64,000 bases of DNA. It comes from Cepaea nemoralis. Lineage: Eukaryota; Mollusca; Gastropoda; Stylommatophora; Helicidae. Within the stretch, counting starts at the first letter, position 1; each line of letters begins with the position of its first letter. A program made the position numbers and the translations under genes. Below the pieces are notes generated by a model. The model saw nothing but the letters and a program-made list of their open reading frames with translations. It had not been told where the DNA came from and did no database searches. The DNA is taken from NCBI GenBank assembly GCA_014155875.1, contig JACEFZ010025080.1, forward strand, positions 314,001-378,000. Direction: 5' to 3'. This document shows, piece after piece, positions 21,433 to 32,624 of this stretch.

Positions 21433-21604
21433 AACGAACTCCACAAATAGAGGGAACATAGATGGACCATGAATAACCATGGAGTGTTCAGCTTATTTCT
21501 GTCAATACTCAACAAACAGGAACTTTTGAGGGCAAATTGATAACCATGCAGTGTTCAGCTTATCGCTTCTGATACTTCACATATAGATCGAACATTAAGC
21601 GAAC

Positions 21605-21967
21605 TCACAAAGACATGTGATTACCAAGATCAAGATAAGATATTTGATTATCCACATCAGAGCAGGACATATGATTGTCCACATCAAGACAAGAAGTTTG
21701 ATTATCCACATGGGGACACGACACTTCATTACCAAGATTAGGACAAGACATTTGATTACTCCACATCAGGATAATACATGTGATAACCCACATCAGGATA
21801 GTACATGTGATAACCCACATTAGGATAATACATGTGATAACCCGCATCAGGACAAGACATGTGATAACCCACATCAGGACAAGACATGTGATAACCCACA
21901 TCAGGACAAGACATGTGATAACCCACATCAGGACAAGACATGTGATAACCCACATCAGGACAACAGA
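21605..21967. repeat. 27-bp minisatellite
   Basis: About 13 units of gataacccacatcaggacaa followed by gacatgt. The upstream third is more divergent. The unit is a multiple of three, so frames stay open on both strands; these are not genes. The interval 21968-22473 shows nothing recognisable. Confidence 0.95.
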
Positions 21968-22483
21968 GGGAGAACACGGCGGTAGCCAGGAATACCTAAG
22001 GTGGTAGAGGCGGAGGTCGACAGAGGGAGAACGTAATGGATGTTGTGTTGACTTAGTGGCGCGGTAGATGATCAGATGTCAAAGTTAACATGAACACATA
22101 GGGCAGACGATTGTAGAGGAACATGAGATAGTTCTATAGCAGACTTCAGTGTGGAGATGCAAAATACCAAAGTCGTAAACATATGCAAGGTCATATAGTA
22201 AAGGCGCTGCGTCACCAGCTGTCTTCATCCATAACCTGAGCCCTTTAGTTTCGAGCAGTACCTGAGCCGTTAGTTTTACATACAACCAGATTTGTGTAAA
22301 AGACTCGCGATGTAGGTAAGGGAGTCACGTGAACGTAGCTATAAATATGTTTTTCTAATTATTTGCATGAGTGCACACGTGTATGTTGAAAGCAACATCG
22401 TTAACCTTGAATGAATACAGAAAATATACTTTTGTATTCATTCATGTCAAAATACATTCATATATGGCAGGTAATGTCTACAC

Positions 22484-22726
22484 GCCGGCTTCGTGGCTTA
22501 GAGGTTATGACTTTTCTCCGTAATCTCGTATAGTCTCGTCGGTAACGTGATGACGGTTCAAATCAGCAGTGGTTCGAATCGCATCGGTAACTTACGGGGT
22601 ATGTGAGCCGGCCGCTCAGAAAGCAATGGCAAACTACTGAGCGTAATCTTGCCAAGAGATCAACATACAGCTGAAAGATGCTGGTGTTGACAGCTAAGTC
22701 CTGTAAAGGATATGCTAAAAAAAAAA
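22484..22726 (+). mobile_element. tRNA-derived SINE with 10-bp target duplication
   Basis: Full-length-looking member of the first SINE family. It has box A-like tggcttagaggtt, box B-like ggttcgaatcgc, the body gcaatggcaaactactgagc and cttgccaagagatcaac, the 3' part gctggtgttgac and gtcctgtaaaggatatgc, and an A tail. The duplication atgtctacac is at 22474-22483 and 22727-22736. The interval 22737-23180 shows nothing else. Confidence 0.9.
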
Positions 22727-23180
22727 ATGTCTACACATTATATGGGTGTACCAACCCGAGTGGCACAAGAACATATGCCGTGCCTTTGGATGGACTAGAA
22801 GAACAAGCAGCGGCTGCAGCAGGATACTGTCTTGTCTTGTCTTTCCTCTCGTGCCTAAGTTGGCGCATAGGGCAGAAGTTGTGGCTCTCCGTGTTTGCGC
22901 GAAGCGTCAAACATTTGGAGCCAGAAATCTGATTCTGTAACAGTTGGGAGTTTTATGAAAGCAGGATATAACAATATGAAATGGAAACAAATAGGTATAT
23001 TAAGTTCCTGCGAGTAGAAACGTACTAAACACAAACACGTTGCACGTACCTTACAAGGAGATCCATCGTATACCGGAATATAGTTGAAAATCCAAAGTCA
23101 GAAGTAATCAATAAATATATAAAATTAATAATAAAATAAAATACACACAAAAGCGTACAATACGACACACAGGACGGCCG

Positions 23181-23209
23181 ACGTTTCGATTCTCAGAATC
23201 TTTGTCAAG
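23181..23209 (-). ncRNA. Degraded hammerhead-ribozyme-like core
   Basis: On the minus strand TTGACAA is followed by a perfect 5-bp stem (GATTC/GAATC, TGA loop) and GAAAC. The hammerhead core is CTGANGA, stem II, GAAAC, so two core bases differ. Such cores mark Penelope-like elements and some other retroelements. I see no flanking Penelope ORF. Confidence 0.4.
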
Positions 23210-23424
23210 GACAGGACAACATAGATAGATAAACAACGAATTACAAAAAAACCAAAAAGCAAAAAGCACCACTACACTGTTTCCATGTAGGAGCAGAAAA
23301 AGGCGGCTTTTGGCACACTCGGACATATTTTCTAGCTAAACATAGCTTCACTCTCATGATATATCCACAATATGTCTAGTAACATGGTTTCAAACTCACG
23401 TCTTTTCATTTGATTAATATGCTC

Positions 23425-23945
23425 TCATCATCAAGTGCCATGTCGGCTGGACTAGGCGTTCATGACTCACTACAGATCTCGGTCTTTGGTTTTCTGGATC
23501 AACTCTAATGATGATATTCCTCAATGCCACCGCGAGCTGTTTTGTATCTTTCTTATTGTTGTATATAGTGTTCTAGTTTCACTAGCCTCTTTCAGGAAGT
23601 CGTTGTTAGTTACTCTGGTAGTCCAAGGAATTCGCAACATTTGTCTCAGGAACCACATCTCCGTTGCTTCCAAGCTCTTCCTAATTTGTTCATTTACATT
23701 CCAAGATTCACACCCACACAGCAAACATGTTCTATATAGCACTTCAGCACTCTCTTTCTTACATTCAATGATAGTGACTTAAGCCATTGTTCATTTTCTT
23801 AAATGCAGATTTTGCTTGTCCTATTCTGCTCTTAATCTCTGTTGTGCATTCTTCCATCTGGTGTTATAAATGTGCCTAGGTATTTAACACTATCCACTTG
23901 GTTAACAATTTATATTAATATGCTCTAGGAAGCGAAAATCACTGA
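23425..23945 (-). mobile_element. LINE 3' fragment, decayed
   Basis: Minus-strand pieces include LLCGCESWNVNEQIRKSLE and MWFLRQMLRIPWTTRVTN, the conserved segment after the RT thumb, and a gat-rich tail near 23428. It is a divergent relative of the copies at 19.9 and 52.7 kb. Confidence 0.75.
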
Positions 23946-24134
23946 ACTCAACAATTAAGATTTTCGTTAAATGATTTAAAATTGATGGGGGATGTGGAGA
24001 TATCGTCTTTCAATAGACACGTTAAAATTCCGATGGGCTGAGCTGAATCATGACCTGGTTACTTTCGATATTCCTCTTCGCAAATGTGAAGGTCGTGTGC
24101 TGGTTTTCGAGTTCAAACAGGGGAAGGACAGTTC

Positions 24135-24290
24135 TTAAGCACGGTAGCTCAGTGGCCGGTCGGGAGAAATGTTTCTATACAAACCTGAACGTCGGATGTT
24201 CAGAAATCAGTTGCAAATAATTGAATTTTAAATTGCATAGAATTGACAAATACTGGGGTGGGTTACAACGTCCTGTTCAAGCTCAGCAAT
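24135..24290 (+). mobile_element. Degraded SINE, first family
   Basis: Box A-like tagctcagtggccgg is followed by tcagaaatcagttgcaaata, tactggggtgggttacaac and gtcctgt, a decayed version of the body seen at 22484. No target duplication is seen. Confidence 0.45.
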
Positions 24291-24454
24291 GATGGTGTAA
24301 TATTATTGCCTAAAATTCTAATTAGTTTTAGTTCTTTTTTGTAGATCCAGCCGTAGGACCACGCGAAGTCATAAACTTGAGGAAATACAATAAACTGATA
24401 ACCCAACTGGCAGAGCCGTTATTTCTTCTTCTTCTTTGCGTTCATCCGGATTGT

Positions 24455-24835
24455 TTTTTCAGATGTGATTGCGGTGTGTCTCGTTATGCACCCTTGGGTC
24501 GAAACCCTTAGGCCAACACATCCGACTTTTAGCGTGCATTTTTGACAGGTTAGCATTCCTGTGGGACTCTCACTTTTGTGGTGCCGTCCACATCCCAGCT
24601 TGTCAAGTTGGAACGGTCGAATGCTTCACGATCAGTCCTCAAGGGAAGGCAGGGACAGTCCATAGTATTTTCCGCCATCCAGGGTGGCTTCCATAGTTGC
24701 AGAGCCGACACATAGCGCCCTGGTGCTGGGCTCACCGAGGGAATCGTCACGTCCTGCTCATGGCTGCTTTAATTCCTCACTTCGATATATTGGGCATATC
24801 GTTCACCACGAGCCTTTCCCGCACTGACCAGACCG
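24455..24835. repeat. Direct duplication, copy 1 (unclassified, GC-rich)
   Basis: Matches 25025-25400 at roughly 75-80% by eye, including ggccaacacatccgac, cctcaagggaaggcaggg, and catggctgctttaattcctc. Neither strand gives a protein I recognise. It could be part of an unknown dispersed repeat. Confidence 0.7.
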
Positions 24836-24859
24836 GTCTGCAGACGGTATCCACTCAGC

Positions 24860-25015
24860 GAGTTTTCGATTCGGACATGTGCTTGTCGATGTGCCCGTCA
24901 GAGCTGTTCCGGGCACAACGAACATTCGGAAACTAGCTAGTCAGAGCTTTTCCGGACACGAGCTATTCGGAAAACTAGTTAGTCAGAGCTGTTCCTAGCA
25001 CGAAAGACATTTCAC
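24860..25015. repeat. ~57-bp triplicate between the duplicated blocks
   Basis: Three imperfect units contain gtcagagctgttccgggcac and attcggaaaactag. They separate the two copies of the larger duplication. Confidence 0.6.
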
Positions 25016-25024
25016 TCGGACGTT

Positions 25025-25400
25025 TTTTGCGTTGTGCCTGATTTATTTGCACCCGTAGGCCAGCACATCCGACTTCAGCAGGCATTTTTACGGGTTTGCC
25101 TTCCCGGGGTTTCGAGAGACGTTAGACTGTTAGTGCTGTGGTGTCGCCCACATCTCAGCTGGTCAAAGTAGAACGGTCAACGACATCACGGTCACCCCTC
25201 AAGGGAAGGCAGGGGCAGACCATGGGCATTCCCCCGCTATCCAAGGAGGCTTCCATAATTGCAGAGCCGGCACATATTGCTCTGAGACTGGGCTCACCCG
25301 AGGAGTTGCCACGTCCTGCTCATGGCTGCTTTAATTCCTCACTTCCATGTGTTGGGCATTTCGCTTGCCACTGGTCGCTCAAGCACACACCAGGAACGGT
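25025..25400. repeat. Direct duplication, copy 2
   Basis: Second copy of the 24455-24835 block in the same orientation, 570 bases downstream. The following 25401-25990 is GC-richer than the surroundings but has no recognised gene or element. Confidence 0.7.
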
Positions 25401-26017
25401 CAGTCTGCGGGCGACATCCACTAGGTAAGCTTTCGCTTTGGACTTCGGACCACGCAATGGATTCGCTAGCCGTGCGTTCCATTTCGTGTTATTGAGACGT
25501 TTTTCCACCTTTGTCTACACTCTCTATGAGTTAGATACAGACAGTTTTCGTAACCATTTCATTCGACTGGGGCACTTCTTCTACCTTTTAGTACTCGCTC
25601 ACGAGGTAGGCTACATGTGCTGCCGGCTCAGCACCTTACTTCCGTGCAGCAGTGAGCGAGAAACGGCCAGGCCCTCTCATCCGGGATTCCCTCATATCCC
25701 CCAGCTGAGAGCCTTCGGACAAGTATCTGAACTGGGCATGTAGCGTGCTCAGAGTCTCACCTCCATTTTTCGGTAGATGGGTATCGGCCCGTCTCTCACA
25801 TCCGAGGGTTTATGGCTTAAAGCCGTTCAGCCACAACCCCGGACCAAGAATTTGCGGCATCGTGCGCCTGATTTGATCTTTTGACTGCTATCCCCAGTCT
25901 ACCTGCAGAGCAGCAGGTTGTGTCTCTCTTGGTCTGGTCCCTAACCCAAGGCCTGTCCAACATGTAGTTGTGCTTCCGTCGACAATGCTCTTGGGGTCAC
26001 TGGGACACGCACACCGC

Positions 26018-26066
26018 CCCCCCCCCACCGCGACAAGGTGGAGACACATCGGGGGGGGGGGGGGGC
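26018..26066. repeat. Homopolymer C and G runs
   Basis: A C run (from about 26018) and a G run of about 16 (26051-26066) lie 20-30 bases apart and could pair as a hairpin or mis-assemble. Confidence 0.8.
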
Positions 26067-26382
26067 GTTATTTAATGTGTGTCATCATAAAATTAAGTGG
26101 ACAGGTCAATGCGGTGGGTTGCTAGCGTGTGCTATTCTACAGCCATTTCTATCGGGCAAGTCTTCTCTAGGCTTCAACCGTGCCTGTACTACTCGGAGGT
26201 CAACATGTGTTTAAATCTACGCTACCGCATAAGTCTTGAGGTCTTGCAGACACACATGCTCCCATACCACTGCAGGGTGGCGGAGGCACGGGAGAGACTT
26301 AGGTATGTAGAAGTCCGAGGCTTGTCACAATCCTGCAACTGCTAACTTTATTAAGGGATTACACGTAACATAGTGTACAGAG

Positions 26383-26630
26383 CCGGCTCCATGGCCGAGG
26401 GGTTAGCAGCTTTCTCCGCTAACCCCGAATACTCTCGTCACGTGACGCGACGAGAATTAGCAGTGGTTCGAATTGCAAAAGTGACTTATGAGAGTATGGA
26501 GTCGGTCGCTCAGAAAGTCGTGGCGTGCTGATGAGCGTAATCTAGCCTAGGAATCAACATACAGCTGAAAGATGCTGGTGTTGACCGCAATATCCTGAAA
26601 CAGGATGGAAACGCGGAAAAAAAAAAAAAA
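26383..26630 (+). mobile_element. tRNA-derived SINE with 13-bp target duplication
   Basis: Head with box A-like tggccgaggggttagc and box B-like ggttcgaattgc, then a diverged body (gtaatctagcctaggaatca) and the 3' part gatgctggtgttgacc, and an A tail of about 14. The duplication atagtgtacagag is at 26370-26382 and 26631-26643. Confidence 0.9.
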
Positions 26631-26643
26631 ATAGTGTACAGAG

Positions 26644-26780
26644 GAGCCACGGTAGCACAATAGTTAGTGCTTAGCCTACCAAGGCAGTAGACGAGGTTCA
26701 TTTCCCGACAGTGACGATTCCCCCCCTCCCCCTCCCCGCCAGTACGACTCTGGGGTCGACTGAACCTCGTGATTGGTTGG
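26644..26780 (+). mobile_element. tRNA-like SINE head
   Basis: gagccacggtagcacaatag followed by gttagtgcttagcc and gaggttcatttcccg resembles tRNA A and B boxes. It starts directly at the target duplication of the preceding SINE. No further SINE body is recognised. The stretch 26781-27250 holds nothing else I can support. Confidence 0.35.
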
Positions 26781-27278
26781 CTCATTGTGAATCTTCTGGA
26801 AGACTCTGAGATGAAAGAATCTCGATAAGCCAGAGCGATACACAAGAGACAAAACAATAAACTGCTTAAATGCCTAACGGCAGCTGAAAGCAACAAGATA
26901 ACCTTAACAGTTACTTTCAGTTGGCCAGTGGAAAGACAAAACAAAAAAAAAAGCAGACAAATAGTTAAACGTATGACTTGCTGCAGATTTACAGACAGAA
27001 CATTTGAAATTATATCTGCAATGTGTAGATCAAACGCTCTATCACTCAACCGGGAAGTTCCTCGTTTTAAATATAACAGTTGAGGTATAAATTTACATTC
27101 AGAAAAAAAAAAGGCGGAGCAGTAGTCGGGCAACATACGAACAACACAGTTCACACATGATGTATTTACTTCCTTAGTCCAAATACACGCAACATTGACT
27201 AGGAAGCTCTACGACAGGGGAGGCACACAGATACACAGATGTGTTTATCATATCGTCGACGTCTTTTCTAGCCTCTAG

Positions 27279-27650
27279 TCATGTTGTGTGTTGGTGGTAC
27301 CGTGGTTCTACCCTCTAGTCATGTTGTGTGTTGGTGGTGCCGTGGTTCTAGCCACTATTCAAGTTATGTGTTGGTGGTGACGTGGTTCTACCCTCTAGTC
27401 ATGTTGTGTGTTGGTAAGACCGTGGTTCTACCCTCTAGTCATGTTGTGTGTTGGTAAGACCGTGGTTCTACCCTCTAGTCATGTGGTGTGTTGGTGGTGC
27501 CGTGGCTGTAGCCACTATTCAAGTTGTGTGTTGGTGGTGACGTGGTTCTACCCTCTAGTCATGTTGTGTGTTGGTAAGACCGTGGTTCTAGCCTCTAGTC
27601 TATTGTGCGTTGGTGGTGCAGTGGCTAAGAGGTTACTGTGTTCGTATCTG
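27279..27650 (+). repeat. 40-bp minisatellite resembling a SINE head
   Basis: Eight units of gtgttggtggtgccgtggtt plus ctaccctctagtcatgtt. Variant types recur every four units (160-bp higher order). The last unit runs into gttggtggtgcagtggctaa and gaggttactgtgttcg, a tRNA-like head, so the array may have expanded from it. Confidence 0.85.
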
Positions 27651-28702
27651 GGCTCAGCTCTGTTGTATGATAGGTTGAGTTAGGAGATATATATCCCCAA
27701 ATAGTTGATGCCGACTATTAATTGAAAAACAGACATGGCTCGCAAGACTCCCTGGTATTGGATCAGACACATCTGGTAGGATCCCAGTAAGGTATCGGGT
27801 AAGGTTTTCTAGTAGAAGGAGAAGAGAGCACCGGAAAGGCACTGCCTTAAGAGAGGAGAATGCTCACTCTTGTAGGACTGAAGACGAGTAGTATCCCTGC
27901 CACAGAGCTCTCCTGATCAGCATCCCCAGATAGCGTTATAGCACTATCAATTTAATATTTAACACAGTTACAAACACATAACTCTGATAAATATTTAACT
28001 AACTTCTTCTTGGTAAATTTAAAGATTATAAAAGATGATTGTGATGATATGCACAATGTTTATATCCCGAAACCAAAAAATATATAATAACACATTGACT
28101 GTCTATAAAGGTTGGTCTCGGTTGTACTCCAGTTCAGTATGTAAAGTTCTGACCAAATTGAATATATTTGACAGTCTTTGTTTCTTTAGCTAAAGATAGA
28201 GGTCTATTGGTAGTTTATTTCGTTAGCAAACATTTTTGGCTGGCGATTTGTGAGTTGAGGTTAGTTGTTTTAAACTCAGCTTCTGTTCTGGGTGGTACAG
28301 TTGTTTACTGAGTGGTCAATGGCTGATAAATGCTCCTCACTCTTCACTGCAGTAGAAAGTGAGATCCAGCAGCATTCACTGGTAATCTTCCTGGTAGACC
28401 AAACATAAGCATCCGGTTTAGGCACAAACATGTAGGCCAATTAATTACCACCTGTGTTTAAAAACACGAAAAATAAACATGTACCCGCCGTCATAATAAA
28501 ATTGAGTCTTCTATCCTATTTCGTGCCAAGGTTGGCCTTATCATTGTATGCTGCTTGTTGGGCGCAATAGTCGCACACTAAGTCCATACATTGCTTGCCG
28601 TTTTACACTTCCTCTATCCTTAGGGTCAGTTCTTTATATCCTTAATTTCGATCCAAGTGGTATGATGCTATGAATATACACTTATGTATATGATATATTA
28701 TT
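27651..28702. other. No recognisable feature
   Basis: AT-rich unique-looking sequence with no convincing gene, RNA or repeat on either strand. Confidence 0.4.
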
Positions 28703-29097
28703 TGGTTAATTACAGATGGGTAAGAGATCTCAGGGTCGGCCTCTACTACGATACAAAGATGTGTGTAAGCGGGACATGATTGATACAGGCATTGATAATG
28801 CACATTGGGAGCAAGTCGCCGCTGAACGTGTTGCATGGAGGGCAACTATCAGAAATGGAATAAAGACAAAGGAGAAAATGATTTTAGATAAAGCACACAT
28901 AGAGCGTGAGAGACGTAAGATAGTGCATGATGGTGGAAATTACCATGTTTTCACATGCATCCACTGTGGACAAACATTTGCAAGCATGAATTGGCCTAAT
29001 CAGCCACACTCGCCACCGCCATGGATCGTAGTTATTACGCCTTTTTGAAGCACAATGTACCAAACTATCGTCTGTCAAGACGGAAAGGTGCCAATGA
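28703..29097 (+). mobile_element. 5'-truncated LINE tail with C2H2 finger
   Basis: Same family as the 31.3-32.6 kb copy, beginning at LQMGKRSQGRPLLRYKDV. One open frame (28716-29048) carries KRDMIDTGIDNAHWEQVAAE and a finger FTCIHCGQTF, whose histidine half is disrupted relative to the other copies. The 3' UTR shared with the 32-kb copy follows, including tatcgtctgtcaagacgg. Confidence 0.85.
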
Positions 29098-29710
29098 TAT
29101 GATGTATGTAGCCAACATCTCATGTCTGCAAGACATGTCCATGATTTTCATTCAATGAGTCTCAATCATCCATAATATGCAGATGTCCATCACCTAGTTT
29201 ACTGGGCGAATCTAGATAATGATGATATTCTCACCAAGTTCAGGTGATACCTCTTTCCAGTATATGTGGTTGTAATACTCATAACATGCACGTATTACAC
29301 ATAATTAATAGAATAATATAAGATTAAGCACATTGTAATACATAAAAGGAGATTATAAAGTAACCAAGAAGGTATCTTAGCAGACAGATCATCTCCTTAA
29401 GTGCAGGTAATAAGCAAAGAGAGAGAACCATTATATATCTTCAGAGTATTTCATTTATCAAGACGAAATCACTCATTAGGTAATCTAATATAACATACAG
29501 AGAAATAATGAAAGGGTTTCGAATCCTCTCCAAGATAGCTCTAACTATACTGGTTGTGTTACCACAAGAATATCTCACTTATGTTTCAGACGGGCCCCCT
29601 ATGTAAATCCGAAATACAAAATACACACATAAAACCTTTCTGGCTCAGAGCATTTTACAACTGACACCAGATCTCCTTCTCTATCCAGCAAATAACGAGT
29701 TTAAAGTATC

Positions 29711-29741
<31 letters not shown>

Positions 29742-30570
29742 CGTTAATTACCGAATAACACAGTAGGAATGTCCGAACTATGAATTCAGGAGGTAAAGCA
29801 AACATCCTCGGACATTCTCTTGTCTCGGGACTGTATTTTACCAATGTTTTCACAGCAATCATATAATAAGGTAAGTCTCGTTCGCAGAAGGTAAGACAAA
29901 CAATACGGAAATTTGGGTCAACACCCCTTCTTTTGTGAAATGCAAATGCTGCGTTTACTAAAACAATACTGTCTGGAAGTGGAACTTGTAATCTAGCCGT
30001 TCCAGAATGTTTTTAAAGAAAGTTTTAGGCGACTTGTACATTTTAATGTCACAAGCTCCAGGGTTCGTCCCCAGCATAGGGTAGGCAATTTGTTCAGGAA
30101 CCATTGGTATCTAATGATAACACGCATCATGCTGATCTCTGCAATGAGGTCGTATACTTATTCTTCTTGGATAAGGGCGAAAAACAGGCGGTCTTGTGTG
30201 AAAGTTGTGCACGTTTAAAATCATCCGGCAGTTGAACATTGCAAAGAGTAGAACGTAAGGCCGCCGCACTGACAGGAAAATATAACCTATCCACGGGTAG
30301 TTGGAATCAGTTACTGTGGACTTTTTTTTAAACGGACTTATTGGTCCTAAATCGTTCATTAACTTAATTGTCCCGTAGCAGTTTCCTTTTAGGGGTCTGT
30401 GATGTGATAGTGCCATCACATTTTGTAGGCCTAGAGCAAGGAGGGGGAGACGGCCAGTCTTTCTCTCACTATGACAAGCGACGAGCCCAGACGTTAAACC
30501 GGCGTTCAAACGGGTTCATGACATTTCTTGCGGGGTTCGCTAGCTAGCAAACCAGTCGCCCCGAATAGCG
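29098..30570. other. No convincing gene; C/CA run inside
   Basis: Mostly AT-rich non-coding sequence. A C run followed by (CA)n lies at 29709-29741. A 132-codon minus-strand frame (30111-30509) matches no family I know and has no supporting signals. Confidence 0.4.
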
Positions 30571-30574
30571 ACCT

Positions 30575-30745
30575 CCCATAAACATACTATAACATACTTA
30601 CCCCCAGTAGGGGCCTTCCATAAAAATTCCACAACGTTTCAACCCCCAGTAGTGACCTTACATAAATATTCTACATAATGTTAATCCCTAGTAGTAGCCT
30701 TCAATAAAAATACTACAACATGTTGGTTCCTTATAATGGTTAACA
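30575..30745. repeat. ~42-50-bp degenerate tandem repeat, 4 copies
   Basis: Units share cccccagtag, ccttc or ccttac, cataaaaat and acaacat. Confidence 0.7.
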
Positions 30746-30783
30746 AGAATAAGCGAAACTGTAGTAAAGCTTTAAAGGACAAT

Positions 30784-30904
30784 AAATGAATCACCAGAAA
30801 ACGAGAAGTAGATTGTGAGCTTTACTAGAACACGATTTTGTTACTTGTAAGTAGTGTTCTAGTAAAGCTCACAATCTACTTCTTTTTTTTTGGGGTGATT
30901 CATT
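30784..30904. mobile_element. Foldback/MITE-like hairpin
   Basis: Outer ends aatgaatcacc and ggtgattcatt are inverted, and inside them a perfect 29-bp inverted repeat (30805-30833 and 30854-30882) closes a 20-base loop. A further ggtgattcatt follows at 30930-30940. No clear target duplication is visible. Confidence 0.7.
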
Positions 30905-31112
30905 ACAGTCTACTTCTCTGTTTTATTTTGGTGATTCATTTGGTTCCTTATAATGACTTTTCAGTTAAAAAACACTAGGACATTTTGGCCCCAAACAGTG
31001 GCCTAGTGCACTGTAAGAGTCTCTGAGCTAGATAACAAACACGCGCAGCTCTTGACTGACATTAGACATGTATACAGTGGGGAGGGAGGGGCTGTTACTG
31101 TGGTCCCATGAT

Positions 31113-31266
31113 AAGGAGAACTCCTGTGACTACATTAGAAGGTGATGACAGGACGAGAGGAACAAATGCATGGAAAAATGGAAGCAATGAAGAGAAAATG
31201 AGAATTGACAAAATGTTAATTGAAAAGAATGTTAGTCGAAGAAAATGTTTAATAGAAAAACTGTTT
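31113..31266 (+). repeat. Inverted arm left of LINE fragment
   Basis: Matches the reverse complement of 32712-32880 almost perfectly, apart from a 15-base duplication in the right arm. The arm keeps an open frame containing TTLEGDDRTRGTNAWKNGS and a pentad-like series (EKMRI, DKMLI, EKNVS), present in both copies. I do not recognise the family. Confidence 0.9.
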
Positions 31267-32596
31267 CCATTGGCACCTTGCCGTCTTGACAGACGATAGT
31301 TTGTGCTCTAAAAAGGCATAATAACTTTTAACTATGGCGGTAGCGAGTGTGACTGATAAGGCCAATTTGCGCTGTAAATGTCCGTTCACAGTGGGTGCAT
31401 GTGAACACGTGGTCATTTCCACCATCATGCACCATCTTACGTCTCAAACGCTTGGTGTGTGACTTTTCTGCAATAATTTTCTCCTTTGACTTTATTCCAT
31501 TTCTGATATTTGCCCTCCACGCAACACGTTCAGCGGCGACTTGCTCCCAATGTGCATTATCAATGCCTGTATCAATCATGTCCCGCTTACACACATCTTG
31601 TATCGTAGTAGAGGCCGACCCTGAGATCTCTTACCCATCTGTAATTCACCAAAAAAGATATCCTTTGGTATTCTACCATCATCCATCCTCCTAAGATGTC
31701 CTATCCATCTAAGTCTACGAAGACTGAGCATGGAATAAACTGTCACACAACCTGATCTTTCCAATACTTCAGTATTTGTGATTTTGTCTTGCCACTTAAT
31801 ACCAAGAATTCTTCGCAGACACCGCATATGAAAGCTGTTTAAATTGTTCTCTTGGTGTGAGTAAGTTGTCAGGTTTCACTGCCATAGAGAAGAGTACTAA
31901 GGACACAGGCTTGATAGACAAGGACTTTTGTTTTGGCAGTAAGCTTCCTGTTCTCCCAGACTCTTTTTCTTAACCTGTTCATTGTTGTTGCTGCCTTACC
32001 AATCCGGATGTTGATTTCCTGATCTAGGGATAATTTGCTATTTACCACTGATCCTAGATATGTAAAATGGTCTACTATCTCTAGTTCGGCGTCGTCAATA
32101 AAGATTGATGGTACCCCATGTGCACCTTGTGACATAATCTGTGTCTTCTTTTTGCTAATTGTTAAACCAAATTCAGAACAAGCATTGGAGAATGCAGATA
32201 GTAGACATTGCAATTCTTCCTCAGAGTGGGTCGTAACTGCAGCATCATCTGCAAAAAGCAACTCTCTGATCAGTACCCTCCTAATTTTGGTCTTAGCCTT
32301 CAATCTCTGAGCATTGTAGAGGCCGCCATCTGAGCGTGAGTGAATGTATATACCACCATCCTGATCACGAAATGCATATTTCAGTAGAAGTGAAAAGTAT
32401 ATTCCAAAGAGGGTGGGAGCTAGTACACAACCTTGCTTAACTCCACTCTTGATTTCAAATTCTTCAGAAGTTGCACCATCAAACTTGATTATACCCTTCA
32501 TGCCTGTGTGGAACGATTCCACAATGGACAGAAGAGTTGGTGGGCAGCCAATCTTCTTTAGTGCCTTGAACAGACCCTCACGACTGACCAAATCAA
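31267..32596 (-). mobile_element. LINE fragment bounded by inverted arms
   Basis: Reading leftward it starts in the RT domain at the SREGLFK region and continues through GVKQGCVLAPTLF, the catalytic ELLFADDAA box (near 32250), the FTYLGSVV thumb, and CVLSTLLYGSET. After frame changes near 31868 and 31590 it ends with the C-terminal finger FTCTHCERTFTAQIGLISH plus the 3' UTR. The finger keeps both cysteines and the histidines. It is truncated at the 5' side just where a hairpin begins. Confidence 0.9.
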
Positions 32597-32624
32597 ATAA
32601 AAAAAACCTAAAACAAAAAAAAAT

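Larger units (their letters stand above)
19840..21600. repeat. Minisatellite (~65 bp, tccacaaatagagggaacat) split by insertions
   Basis: Units containing aatactccacaaatagaggg and aacat...gtgttcagctt occur at 19850-19935, 21105-21190 and 21430-21600. The gaps between these blocks are filled by a LINE fragment and a SINE, so the array pre-dates both. Confidence 0.75.

Noticed and set aside
21605..21967. CRISPR-like array
   Set aside because: Units are contiguous 27-bp tandem repeats without unique spacers, in a eukaryotic context with no cas genes. The same reasoning applies to the 38-, 49-, 51- and 54-bp arrays.
22484..22560. Functional tRNA genes at SINE heads
   Set aside because: A and B boxes are present, but the folds are degenerate, lack a clear anticodon arm, and continue into SINE bodies with A tails and target duplications.
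24455..25990. Ribosomal RNA fragment
   Set aside because: GC-rich and duplicated, and a few words recall rRNA, but I could not align any conserved 18S or 28S core segment.
26510..27154. 214-codon minus-strand frame
   Set aside because: It runs backwards through SINE sequence, a poly-T tract and tRNA-like sequence and shows no family motif.
30111..30509. 132-codon minus-strand frame
   Set aside because: No family resemblance or supporting signals.
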